Shown: positions 27,052-35,546 of the stretch, piece after piece
How positions within the stretch are numbered: the first letter of the stretch is position 1
How the letters are laid out: every line of letters starts with the position of its first letter
Source of the DNA: Legionella steelei
GTDB lineage: Bacteria; Pseudomonadota; Gammaproteobacteria; Legionellales; Legionellaceae
DNA length: 64,000 nucleotides
Direction: 5' to 3'
Assembly: GCF_001468005.1 (NCBI RefSeq)
Contig: NZ_LNYY01000019.1
Span: forward strand, 590,445 to 654,444
The notes under the pieces: generated by a model
Told to the model about the DNA's origin: nothing
The model's database searches: none
The model's input: the letters and a program-made list of their open reading frames with translations, nothing else
Program-made: the position numbers and the translations under genes

Positions 27052-28266
27052 TTAATCGCTATCATTTTTAAAATTGCTAACATGAGATCTCCGGCGTTTT
27101 AACCATATAGTCTTCAATGTAGCCTTTAAAAAGGCTACGTCATCTTGAACAACGTTGACAAAATAGAGTGATCTGTAATGTCCAGTGTAATATTTCTTCT
27201 CAAATTTAAAGATATAGTGCGTTATAATGATTGCGATTATGGCGCAAACAAAACCGCAGGGTAGATCAACAGCATAATGCTGCAGAGTATATAGCGTTGA
27301 CAGTATATTAAAAATTAACCACGGTATAAAAATAAACCCTAATGGCCACCAAAGTATGATTGCAAAATAAGTAATAATAGTCCCCCAAGCAACATGCATA
27401 CTGGGATTAGTAAAAATGAGTGGGTATTTTTGATGCGGGTTTGCAATAGCTTCTTCAAGATCATGCAAATAGGTCTGGAGCCTTTTACTGGTGACTGCTT
27501 CTTCATATTGCTTTTGTGTTGTTGAAATGGACGATACAGAGAATATATTGTTTCGATACATTTCATTTGGAGATACTGCAGGCAAAGCATACCAAAATGG
27601 CATTGCTAAAAATGGCGCGATAAATATAGCGATTAAGAATTTCCGAAAGTATAGCTTGTTGAAACAAAGCAATCCTATAAGCACAATAGCAAGAAATAAG
27701 GGCAGTTTAGAGTATGCCTGGATTAACAAGTAATCAAGAATATTGCTCATTGAGAACTTCTGTATCCAGATTTGTGGATAACCACCAAAAATCTTATCAT
27801 CCATGGACATATATAATTGGCTAGCAGCGATTATACTGGTTCGAGTAGAGGTGGCGGCTACTTGACGTAAAGTGAGAGAGAAGACCACATTATATAATCC
27901 TATCGCGAGCATAATATAGGCCACACTTAATAAAAACTGTTTTAGATGAGTTGTAGAGGGAGAGTCATCTTTAGATATTTTTTTTCCTAGCCAGAATCCA
28001 ACCCAACTAGCCAACTTGAAATAGAAATAAAGAGAGAAAAGAATAAACCCTATTTTAATTAGATAACCACCATAAAAGAAACTCCACAAAATAAAATCTT
28101 TTTTGCTTTCCAGTAGGAACAACAAGATGGACTTTTCAAAAAAACAACTAATTAAAATCCAGATGGCCGGTAAAATGATCAAGACATAAGTTTCGACTTG
28201 GAAGCTTATTAAAAACTTCTTGAAACCAAATATATATGGCTTAAACCAATAAATTAAACTATCCAT
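27052..28266 (-). CDS. PAP2-superfamily membrane protein (inositol phosphorylceramide synthase-like)
   Basis: A 404-residue integral membrane protein with seven or more hydrophobic segments. TNPSMHVAWG near residue 285 is the PAP2 C2 motif (PSxH), and STLYTLQHYAVDLPCG near 330 is the C3 motif with His and Asp as in the PAP2_3/AUR1 branch. It would act as a lipid phosphatase or phosphotransferase at the membrane surface. The C-terminal 70 residues are basic and cytoplasmic-looking. No sphingolipid genes are seen nearby, so the substrate is open. Confidence 0.8.
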   Translation of the reverse strand: MDSLIYWFKPYIFGFKKFLISFQVETYVLIILPAIWILISCFFEKSILLFLLESKKDFILWSFFYGGYLIKIGFILFSLYFYFKLASWVGFWLGKKISKDDSPSTTHLKQFLLSVAYIMLAIGLYNVVFSLTLRQVAATSTRTSIIAASQLYMSMDDKIFGGYPQIWIQKFSMSNILDYLLIQAYSKLPLFLAIVLIGLLCFNKLYFRKFLIAIFIAPFLAMPFWYALPAVSPNEMYRNNIFSVSSISTTQKQYEEAVTSKRLQTYLHDLEEAIANPHQKYPLIFTNPSMHVAWGTIITYFAIILWWPLGFIFIPWLIFNILSTLYTLQHYAVDLPCGFVCAIIAIIITHYIFKFEKKYYTGHYRSLYFVNVVQDDVAFLKATLKTIWLKRRRSHVSNFKNDSD

Positions 28267-28567
28267 AACAACTAGTAGTGAGGGTAATTATTATAATTGT
28301 AGTAGTAATAGAGGTTCTAGTACAATAAGCACATTTTCCGCTGATTTTCTGCTATATGTAAATAAGTATTTCCCCTGGTTCATAGTCCAATTCATAAGGC
28401 GAGAGGCAATGTACTATAATTTACTATATCGTTCTTTTAAGGACAGTCATGCAGGCAAGATACGAGGATTTGATTCAACAGAACTCCACAGCCAGAAGAA
28501 GGTTTAGAGAAGACTAACGTGTCCTCTCCATCAGATTGAATAAATACCCGCTACAAATTACCAATAT
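28267..28567. other. Intergenic region with a possible 22-codon frame
   Basis: About 300 bases between two minus-strand genes. On the plus strand, ATG 28449 follows AAGGAC by four bases and opens a 22-residue frame (MQARYEDLIQQN...) ending at 28517. It could be a leader or small protein, or chance. No other structure stands out. Confidence 0.25.
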
Positions 28568-30292
28568 CTAGCCTAACCTCAGACTGGATCTACCTAACTC
28601 CGTATCAAACGTTTCAATTGTTTGTTCTATGATGTCAACACATCGTGTACCGGCTTTACCAGGTACATCATGAAAATAACTTTCCCAGCCACTATTCCAA
28701 GCCTCTCTTAATGCATCATACCGGGCCATAGGATCCACGTGGTTTGCTTCAATTTTTGCCAATTTTGCGCTCAACTCTAAGTCTTCTAGTGAGGAGCAGG
28801 GGGGCAATGCAGCATATTGTTCTAAAAGAATCTGTTTTGAGCGAGTATAATAATCACTGCCCTTATCATGTACAACTGGGGTAACATCTAAAATACTCAA
28901 AGCCTTCCTAATGTAATACTTAGATCTATCATTAGGTCTATCAGCAGATTCATTGATAACAAACATACGATGTGAATCTGTTTCAGCTAATTTATGAGTT
29001 TTTGATATTTGTAAATAATGCCCTAGGGCTTCTTTTGTTTGCTTTGAGAACAGAGGGGCAACTTCACGAAGCGCAATTAAATAGGAAGTTTGCACATTTC
29101 GTCCAAATGTATTTGGCATGAAGGCGATTTTTAGTAAATAATCATTAAGTTGCTTTGCTTTTTCGTGAGGACTAATATCCTTGTTCTTCTCGAGATTTAG
29201 CAGAATGGTCATTACATCATCCTTTGACACTTTTACACTGACTCGATGATGAAGTATATAATCATAAAGAGAAGTTTGCATGTCAGACGTTAATTTGGGC
29301 AGCACCTCATTCAAAACATTTAAGTAAACTCCATTTGTATCATGCCCGCGTCTTCTATATTCATTCATCAGCTCAATGATTTCTGCATCTATTTTTCTTA
29401 CTCTCTGAGCTAGTGCAGGACTACTTCCTATTTCATTTATTTTTTTTAATGTAGCTAGGAATAGAAAATACAATTCAATTTCATTTTTAATATCCAGAAC
29501 AGTTTTTTGCTTACCTAAATCAAAGGATCTAGTATCTTTTTTGCCAAGAATTTTAACTTGTTTCGTTTGATGCTCAACCATACACACATTATTCATTAGG
29601 TAAGCAGCCACATCCAAATTGATATGTTTCGATTTTGTTCTCACCCCTTCACCAATAGAATGACCACAATAAGTAAGAATTGAATGTATATCACGCCCCG
29701 TACCCAGTATATCAACATGTTCTCTTGCCCAGGTGGCGTGGTGTTTCTCTGTATCCGACAACATGAATTGATGATTTCGAATTCTTTCCAGTAAATCTTC
29801 ATCTGTGATGGGCATATCAGCATGCACCACATTAAATGGATCGGCTCCCTCTACATGAACTATATAGGGTAATGAAGAATAGAAGTCCGCGACTAACTTT
29901 AAATCCTTGGGTGAACAATCTAATGCCCAATGGCCACCAATATCCTTATTTAATAAGTGCTTACTTTTGCCATGGTAATAGTCTAGAAAGATACTCTCAT
30001 GATTTCCACGAATCACTTGAATTTCTGGTAAGCCAGCTTTTTTGCGTTGTCTATTAAACTCTATAATAGTTTTAACGACATCTAAGCTACCTTTGCCTCT
30101 GTCCGTGAGATCACCTACAATAATTAAACGGTCATTATCTTCGAGTGATGATATCAAGAGCATTAACATCTCATCATTGCCATGAAGATCTCCCACCAGG
30201 ATATCTTTCCCTAGAACATTTTCTGGCAAAACAGCAATGTCTTGTTGTGGTAAAGATTTTCTTGTACTTTGAACCACCTTGTCTCTCGCCAT
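28568..30292 (-). CDS. PPP-family Ser/Thr phosphatase, eukaryotic-like, putative effector
   Basis: 574 residues. The N-terminal 260 residues are a metallophosphoesterase of the PPP class: LVGDLHGN (metal 1), GDLTDRG (metals, catalytic), VIRGNHES (Asn/His), VVHADMP and CGHSIGEG supply the six usual ligands. The remaining 300 residues are helical and charged, without a known domain. RBS AAGGT. In Legionella, WipA and WipB are PPP-type phosphatases secreted by Dot/Icm with a helical extension, so this may be a relative; I infer this from class and layout only. The C-terminus (ETFDTELGRSSLRLG) has acidic residues ahead of the end. Confidence 0.82.
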   Translation of the reverse strand: MARDKVVQSTRKSLPQQDIAVLPENVLGKDILVGDLHGNDEMLMLLISSLEDNDRLIIVGDLTDRGKGSLDVVKTIIEFNRQRKKAGLPEIQVIRGNHESIFLDYYHGKSKHLLNKDIGGHWALDCSPKDLKLVADFYSSLPYIVHVEGADPFNVVHADMPITDEDLLERIRNHQFMLSDTEKHHATWAREHVDILGTGRDIHSILTYCGHSIGEGVRTKSKHINLDVAAYLMNNVCMVEHQTKQVKILGKKDTRSFDLGKQKTVLDIKNEIELYFLFLATLKKINEIGSSPALAQRVRKIDAEIIELMNEYRRRGHDTNGVYLNVLNEVLPKLTSDMQTSLYDYILHHRVSVKVSKDDVMTILLNLEKNKDISPHEKAKQLNDYLLKIAFMPNTFGRNVQTSYLIALREVAPLFSKQTKEALGHYLQISKTHKLAETDSHRMFVINESADRPNDRSKYYIRKALSILDVTPVVHDKGSDYYTRSKQILLEQYAALPPCSSLEDLELSAKLAKIEANHVDPMARYDALREAWNSGWESYFHDVPGKAGTRCVDIIEQTIETFDTELGRSSLRLG

Positions 30293-30665
30293 AATTACCT
30301 TCTACAAAAAAACAATATGTGCAAATTATATACAATAACTATTAATGAAATATTAACTTTGGAAAGCCCAATAAATTAGTATCGGAGAAACTTGCCGATG
30401 ACACTGAAGGTATTGCGTGATACATGTAAGTTATGAACTGAGTGAAAGATGGAGCATTTTCACTGTCCAGACTTTTAAGTCTTCAAGAATGAGAACGTGA
30501 TTGGCATAGTTAAACGCTTTAAAATTATTACAGACTGCTATAGAAACATTTGATTGCTGGAGTTTATAATCTTACGCTTGAAAGAGGTTATACAAGAGGA
30601 TACGGTTGTGCCTCCAAATAAAATTCGCGATAATAAATAATTCATACTCAATTAATTGGCACCCG
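30293..30665. other. Intergenic region upstream of murB
   Basis: About 373 bases between divergent genes. TATAAT at 30565 could be a -10 box, but no good -35 box lies at the right distance. A TTG at 30606 extends the murB frame by 20 codons but encodes non-family residues. Confidence 0.3.
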
Positions 30666-31673
30666 ATGCTGAACATTCTAAACGATATTGATTTAACCCC
30701 CTTAAATACATTGCACTTAAAATCAGCGGCGTCTCATTATGTTGTCTTAAATCAAGTCGAACAATTAGATGAACTGAGAGAAATTATTTCTAAATTCTCC
30801 AAGTTTTTTATCTTGGGAGGTGGGAGTAATTTAATTATACCCATCCAATATCAAGGCTTAGTTATTCATAATGAGTTACGTGGCATTACAATTACTAAAG
30901 TGGGACAAGAACAAATTGTTACGGCAATGGCAGGTGAGAACTGGGATGCTTTTGTAGCTTATTGTAACACTCATGGTGCTTTTGGGTTGGAAAATTTAAG
31001 CTTAATTCCAGGCACAGTGGGGGCAGCGCCAATTCAAAATATTGGAGCGTACGGAGTCGAGGTTAAAGATTTTATCAAAGAGGTTCTGGTATATGATATT
31101 CAAACTGCAAAACTGATCAGTTTGAGCAATAGCGAATGTCAATTTAGTTATCGAAACAGTTTTTTAAAAAATAATTCGCGTTTTATAGTTATTAGCGTCA
31201 GTTTTACTTTATTAACAGAGCCTAATCTTAATGCTAATTATGGTGATGTTGCACAAAGGCTTTCATCTATAACTAATCCAACACCGTATGACTTACGTAA
31301 TATAATCATTAGGATTCGTCAAAGTAAATTACCCGACCCCGACGTGCTAGGTAATGCAGGTAGTTTTTTTCATAATCCTATCATACCAAAGAAAATGGCG
31401 CAGAAATTAAGTATTCAATACCCTAATTTACCGACGTTCCCCACGCATGATCCCGAGAAAATTAAAGTATCAGCAGGGTGGCTGATTGATAGTTTGGGCC
31501 TAAAGGGATTACGACAAGGCAACGTTGGCATTTACCAGGAGCATGCATTGGTTATGGTAAATTATGGCGGTGCTTGTCAAGCAGAATTATTGGAGTTTGC
31601 CGATTGGATTCAATCGCAAATTAATGAGTATTATGACGTAGAACTTAACATTGAACCCATTATTTTAGATTGA
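30666..31673 (+). CDS. murB: UDP-N-acetylenolpyruvoylglucosamine reductase
   Basis: A 335-residue cytoplasmic flavoprotein that reduces UDP-GlcNAc-enolpyruvate to UDP-MurNAc with NADPH in peptidoglycan synthesis. It is the E. coli-type (class I) MurB by length. The start at 30666 fits the family, which opens with a segment like IDLTPLNTLHL. FILGGGSNLII is the FAD loop, LSLIPGTVGAAPIQNIGAYG is the core signature, LGNAGSFFHNP holds the catalytic Ser, and YQEHALVMVN holds the catalytic Glu. It is not next to other mur/fts genes here. A short hairpin (GAACTTA/TAAGTTC, 31672-31687) overlaps and follows the stop. Confidence 0.96.
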   Translation: MLNILNDIDLTPLNTLHLKSAASHYVVLNQVEQLDELREIISKFSKFFILGGGSNLIIPIQYQGLVIHNELRGITITKVGQEQIVTAMAGENWDAFVAYCNTHGAFGLENLSLIPGTVGAAPIQNIGAYGVEVKDFIKEVLVYDIQTAKLISLSNSECQFSYRNSFLKNNSRFIVISVSFTLLTEPNLNANYGDVAQRLSSITNPTPYDLRNIIIRIRQSKLPDPDVLGNAGSFFHNPIIPKKMAQKLSIQYPNLPTFPTHDPEKIKVSAGWLIDSLGLKGLRQGNVGIYQEHALVMVNYGGACQAELLEFADWIQSQINEYYDVELNIEPIILD

Positions 31674-31998
31674 ACTTATCTAAGTTCGCAACCAAAATAC
31701 TGATTTTGCTCGTGTGTTTGGACTTCACAGCAAAGCCTGCAGCCTGGGTCAACTATACTCACCGACATACCTAGCTTTATTTTTGTACTAGCATAAGTTC
31801 AGCTCCAAGGTCCATCAAGGATATGAAAAATGCGTATTTTCAGTATAGATCTTAATCTTATCTTAATAAATGCTCTTTACAATTCCTAGCTTTTTCTAGG
31901 GCTATATCAAATTAACCCTTATCTCATCTTGAAATAAGGTCCTGCAATTAATTTAATCCTTTAAGTCCTATAGTTAAAAGAAGTATTGAGGAATCATT
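31674..31998. other. Intergenic region with small hairpins
   Basis: About 325 bases. CCTAG/CTAGG at 31885-31900 and CCTTAT/ATAAGG at 31917-31939 are short inverted repeats just ahead of the next gene. No coding frame recognised. Promoter of the downstream gene likely lies here. Confidence 0.3.
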
Positions 31999-33468
31999 AT
32001 GCAAAATAAGTTTGATCAAATTACTCCATTAATAGGAGAACCAGCGGAATCTCAAGAATTTGTAGTAGGGCAGGTTGTTTCACAATTGCCTCTCTCAACT
32101 TTAGAATTGTTTAAAAAGAGATTAGATCACTGGACTCAAACAGATGTATCACCATTTGAAAAAAAATATGACTTAGGATCGTTGTTTAATCAATACTTGA
32201 CCGTGGCTCATTTAAAAGCAGGTATACGTAGTCTAAAAGATCTTATTGATATACTAAGCCATGCTAAAATGTCTATTGAAAATCGTTATCTCCTACTACA
32301 TAAGTTAGCTACTGTTTTCCCAAAAGACTACCCTAATACAGTCCTTGCTCCCCACTGCGATGATCAATTTATGGCATTACTGATAAAAAACAAAAATGAT
32401 TTTGATGCACTTATTAACCTGATAACAGAGTATCCATTGAAGCAACGCGCCATACAATTCCAGATGTGGACAATATCAACCTCAAGCTATCTTCAAAATC
32501 TTATGGTGGGCAATTATGAAATGGCGCCTTCAGCCCCATTTTTTATCGCGCCTAAAACCAATCCCTATCAACCTATGACTCAACCAGTTTATCTACAACC
32601 ACAAAAGCAATTATCTATACAACCACTCCAGGTACAACAGCCAGTAAACCAACTTCAAGAACCTCTACAAGAAGTTAATACTGTCTTAAATACTTTTATT
32701 GATAAGGTGAAACGCGTTGATAGAAGCAAAATGAATGCACATAAACATTTTGAAAGTTTATTATTTGATAAACAACTTACAGTGAGCCAATTAAAATCAG
32801 CAATTCATAATTTAAATGATTTGCTCAGGATATTCGACGAATGCAAATTAGCGTCAGCTGCTTGCTATGCCGTAGTTAACTTTCTTATTTCTGAATTCCC
32901 TATAGCAAATAATAAAAATGCAAACCATAGGGCCCACCCCTGTGATGAGCACTTTCTGGAAAAAATAATACACAGCAAAGGCGATATAGATAAAATTTGT
33001 AGTTATATGGTTCACAATAAACGCGTACCATTTGTAAATCGATTAATTCATTGCTCTAGCCATGGTAAGAAAATATTAGCAGGTCAAGTAACCCCGCCAC
33101 AAAAAAACAATACTTCTTCATTTGGCTTTTTTGCTTCAAACATTCAATCAAATGTAGTATTACCCCCTAAGCAAACTACTCAAGCTCCATGGCTAATAGG
33201 GGAAGATAATCTGAAACCTGTTGAGAGGGAATCACCAAAAGCACGCCAAAGTCCAGAAATTGCAGAGCCTAGAGCAGAAAAAAGAGCTAAAAATAACCTT
33301 GGTGAAGCTATTGAGAGAAGAAAAATTGATGATTCGGAACATCCTTTGGGTCGACTATCCATATTTTTTACTCAACAAAACAATGCACCACATCAAATAG
33401 AAGAGCCTGCAGGTGGGGAATATGAGTATTTTAGGAATGATTCAGGAAATGTGATGCCCATACTTTAG
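31999..33468 (+). CDS. Orphan protein with duplicated helical domain, putative effector
   Basis: 489 residues, RBS GAGGA. Two related helical modules are visible. Each has a short 'L-T-V-x-x-L-K-x-x-I-x-x-L-x-D-L' heart (LTVAHLKAGIRSLKDLIDIL near 72 and LTVSQLKSAIHNLNDLLRIF near 256) followed by a paired HxCD motif (APHCDDQF and AHPCDEHF). Between them is a Pro/Gln-rich linker (about 170-225). The tail has basic clusters (PRAEKRAKNN, IERRKIDD) that could be nuclear-localisation signals, and ends in an acidic EEPAGGEYEYF stretch like the E-block of Dot/Icm substrates. No family recognised. Effector status is inference. Confidence 0.65.
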   Translation: MQNKFDQITPLIGEPAESQEFVVGQVVSQLPLSTLELFKKRLDHWTQTDVSPFEKKYDLGSLFNQYLTVAHLKAGIRSLKDLIDILSHAKMSIENRYLLLHKLATVFPKDYPNTVLAPHCDDQFMALLIKNKNDFDALINLITEYPLKQRAIQFQMWTISTSSYLQNLMVGNYEMAPSAPFFIAPKTNPYQPMTQPVYLQPQKQLSIQPLQVQQPVNQLQEPLQEVNTVLNTFIDKVKRVDRSKMNAHKHFESLLFDKQLTVSQLKSAIHNLNDLLRIFDECKLASAACYAVVNFLISEFPIANNKNANHRAHPCDEHFLEKIIHSKGDIDKICSYMVHNKRVPFVNRLIHCSSHGKKILAGQVTPPQKNNTSSFGFFASNIQSNVVLPPKQTTQAPWLIGEDNLKPVERESPKARQSPEIAEPRAEKRAKNNLGEAIERRKIDDSEHPLGRLSIFFTQQNNAPHQIEEPAGGEYEYFRNDSGNVMPIL

Positions 33469-33519
33469 TAATACTGATTGGTATTTAACGGTTTCTTCTA
33501 CAAGTTCTATACCATAGAT

Positions 33520-33557
33520 GGGGGCTGAAGCCCAATGGAACGAAAACCTACGCTAAG
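33520..33557 (+). repeat. Tn3-family 38-bp terminal inverted repeat (orphan copy)
   Basis: GGGGGCTGAAGCCCAATGG then AACGAAAACCTACGCTAAG, exactly 38 bases, fits the Tn3-family end (GGGG...GGAACGAAAAC..ACG.TAAG). Its inner side points right, into the tnpA remnant that follows. No partner end of the same sequence type was found in the window. Confidence 0.8.
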
Positions 33558-33730
33558 GTTATTTTTCAAGTTCCGTTGGGTGTTTCAGTGATCTAAGTTG
33601 TCAATTCAGACTCGCTCTGCACGTATAAACGAATAGTGTCCAAGTACATTCACATGTTTATGGCTCAGGGGGATAGTCGTGTCTCATCCTCTTCTATCCA
33701 GGTGTAATCATGGGAATTTAATTTGATTTT
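33558..33730 (-). pseudogene. tnpA: tnpA 3' remnant of a second Tn3-family element
   Basis: Reads, on the minus strand, WIEEDETRLSP then, after a frameshift at about 33665, SHKHVNVLGHYSF with a stop. This is the C-terminal motif of Tn3 transposases; the intact copy in this window has EEDEARLSPLQHGHINVLGHYSF at the same place. It sits directly inside the orphan inverted repeat, as expected for a tnpA end. Only about 55 codons survive. Confidence 0.75.
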
Positions 33731-34160
33731 CTGAACTTTCATTATTAACGCGCCAACGTGATGGTCAGGCAAATGTTTTCTACATGTCCTAAAATGAGTA
33801 CATGTTAAACAAGCATTAGCATGGGGGCATTTTTGCTGTGTTAGGGGTAGGGAGCAAAGCTCATTAGGGAGAGTTTGATACATAATATTTTTCTTAGCCA
33901 CCTAGCATTAATTTGAATATCTGATGATTCAACTTTTCCTTGGGTATTCACGAGTTTTTCTTGATATTCAACAAAAGCAGCTTTCATAGTTTCATTATGA
34001 ATATAAGCAGAACGAGCGGTCATTTCTGGTGACTCATGACCTAAATAATGTTCACCATTACTTGGGGAGCACCAGAATTAATCATTTAGGTGCTAATAGT
34101 ATGTCTAAATTGATGAGAACTAAAGCGCCAAACAACGCCATTCCTATCGACAATATTTTT
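33731..34160 (-). pseudogene. Tyrosine-integrase catalytic-domain pseudogene
   Basis: Minus-strand fragments in different frames together encode the C-terminal half of a tyrosine recombinase. They give VVWRFSSHQFRHT (His and Arg of box II), a stop codon, MINSGAPQVMV, a frameshift, HYLGHESPEMTARSAYIHN, and after a further frameshift CPHANACLTCTHFRT, a cysteine-rich tail seen in Tn554-like integrases. The nucleophile tyrosine expected in the xxRYAHI motif is replaced by Ser. So the gene is dead by stop, frameshift and active-site loss. The matching N-terminal half is not here; a related one is at 48796. Confidence 0.75.
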
Positions 34161-34401
34161 TCGAGAGCTTTATACCGGTCTGGAATGATTTTGACATTTT
34201 CAACAATTGTTTTTCTTGCTATTTTAATATAATCAATTGCTTACATTAATTGTTCACCATCGACAATGGAATAACCTTATTAAGGTTAATAAGGCCAAGT
34301 AATGCAAATAAGGATAAAATTTAATTTTATTATCTGCATTTAAATAAACGATAAATGCCCGTTTCGTCAAAACGTGGCTGACCGGCTCATAGGAAATTCT
34401 C

Positions 34402-35523
34402 ATGGGGAAATTTTTAGACCAGTTTAGCAAAAAAATTGCGGCAACGGATAAGAAATATAAACGTAAACTTTACCAGACCTATCTAACCGCTACAGAGTGG
34501 CGTAATGTTGAAATGTCTGAGGAATATGCTGCTTTTCTCCAAAAAGACAAGCCATTTTATCGTTATCCCTTCTTCAAACAAATTTATGTGTTCTGGCAAG
34601 TTTTCTTTCAATCTTACTGGGCTGCGCGAAAAAAACATGGGCATCTGGAGCTCCTATTTTCTGAATACATGCTCATGAATTTATTCATTGGTATTAATTG
34701 CACCATAGAGTTTATGGTAAAAGGGAGTATTTCTCTATTCTTATGGCCGTTCTTATCTTCAGAAAATAAAACGGAATTTCAGAGACATATTGCCGCTTTA
34801 TTTCAAGATTATGCAGAGTTTATTCATCATACGCCTTTTTATAATTACAGTTATTTCTCGCAATTAGGAAAACTTTTTTCAAATTTTTGGCACAGCAACA
34901 ATAAAAGTTTCATCGATGTGATTTCATTGATAGGGGTGACGGTGGATTTTCTTGCTCATGGGATAGTATCAGCACCCATAGGGATTTGGTACAACCAAGA
35001 GGAAAATAAAGCACCAGAAACCATAGATATTCTTGTTAAAACATTCATCGATAAGGATGATATAGATGAAGAGACCCTAAAAGGAGGGCTTCGTAAGAAA
35101 GTAGCAGCCATTGAAGGAGTTTCGGTGGTCACAGAAAATGAGCAAGAACAATTGTTTGCTCGAACCAATTCAGAGAAACACCGTATGTATGCTTATGCGC
35201 GTTTACGTGTTCCTCGTTATGAACCTTTTCAAGCAACTATTGAGCAATTAACTACCGCTGGAATTAAAGTTCGTGAGATTGCCGGACAACAGAATATCCA
35301 ATTTAAATGCCTGGTGAAGGGGGATAACTCGGAACAATTAGAAGAGCGAACGTCAAAGCTCGAAGTACTTAAAGGATGTACCAAACTGTTTAGCTATCAA
35401 AATGGTGTTGATCAAGGCATAACCTTTTTCTCCTTAGATGTACCTACAAAACGTCTTAAAGAAACGGTAGAAGATATTCGTCAAACAGAAGGTGTTCATA
35501 TTAAATTAATGCATGACTTTTAA
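34402..35523 (+). CDS. Hypothetical membrane-associated protein, operon with oxidase/methyltransferase
   Basis: 373 residues, AGGAAA upstream. The N-terminal half holds helical segments with hydrophobic parts (about 85-120, LMNLFIGINCTIEFMVKG and SISLFLWPF, and 172-195). The second half is soluble alpha/beta with repeated pattern ETLKGGLRKKVAAIEGV, and RLKETVEDIRQTEGVHIKL at the end, which hints at a tandem ferredoxin-like fold. I do not recognise it. It lies 23 bp ahead of the 925-residue gene, whose N-terminus also has a hydrophobic segment, so the two are very likely partners. Confidence 0.7.
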   Translation: MGKFLDQFSKKIAATDKKYKRKLYQTYLTATEWRNVEMSEEYAAFLQKDKPFYRYPFFKQIYVFWQVFFQSYWAARKKHGHLELLFSEYMLMNLFIGINCTIEFMVKGSISLFLWPFLSSENKTEFQRHIAALFQDYAEFIHHTPFYNYSYFSQLGKLFSNFWHSNNKSFIDVISLIGVTVDFLAHGIVSAPIGIWYNQEENKAPETIDILVKTFIDKDDIDEETLKGGLRKKVAAIEGVSVVTENEQEQLFARTNSEKHRMYAYARLRVPRYEPFQATIEQLTTAGIKVREIAGQQNIQFKCLVKGDNSEQLEERTSKLEVLKGCTKLFSYQNGVDQGITFFSLDVPTKRLKETVEDIRQTEGVHIKLMHDF

Positions 35524-35546
35524 TTTGTACTAAGGGATAAACGACT

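Noticed and set aside
30565-30570. TATAAT as the murB promoter -10 box
   Set aside because: No acceptable -35 box at 16-18 bases upstream.
34029-34232. 67-codon plus-strand frame
   Set aside because: It is the antisense of the integrase HQFRHT region; the minus strand explains the sequence better.
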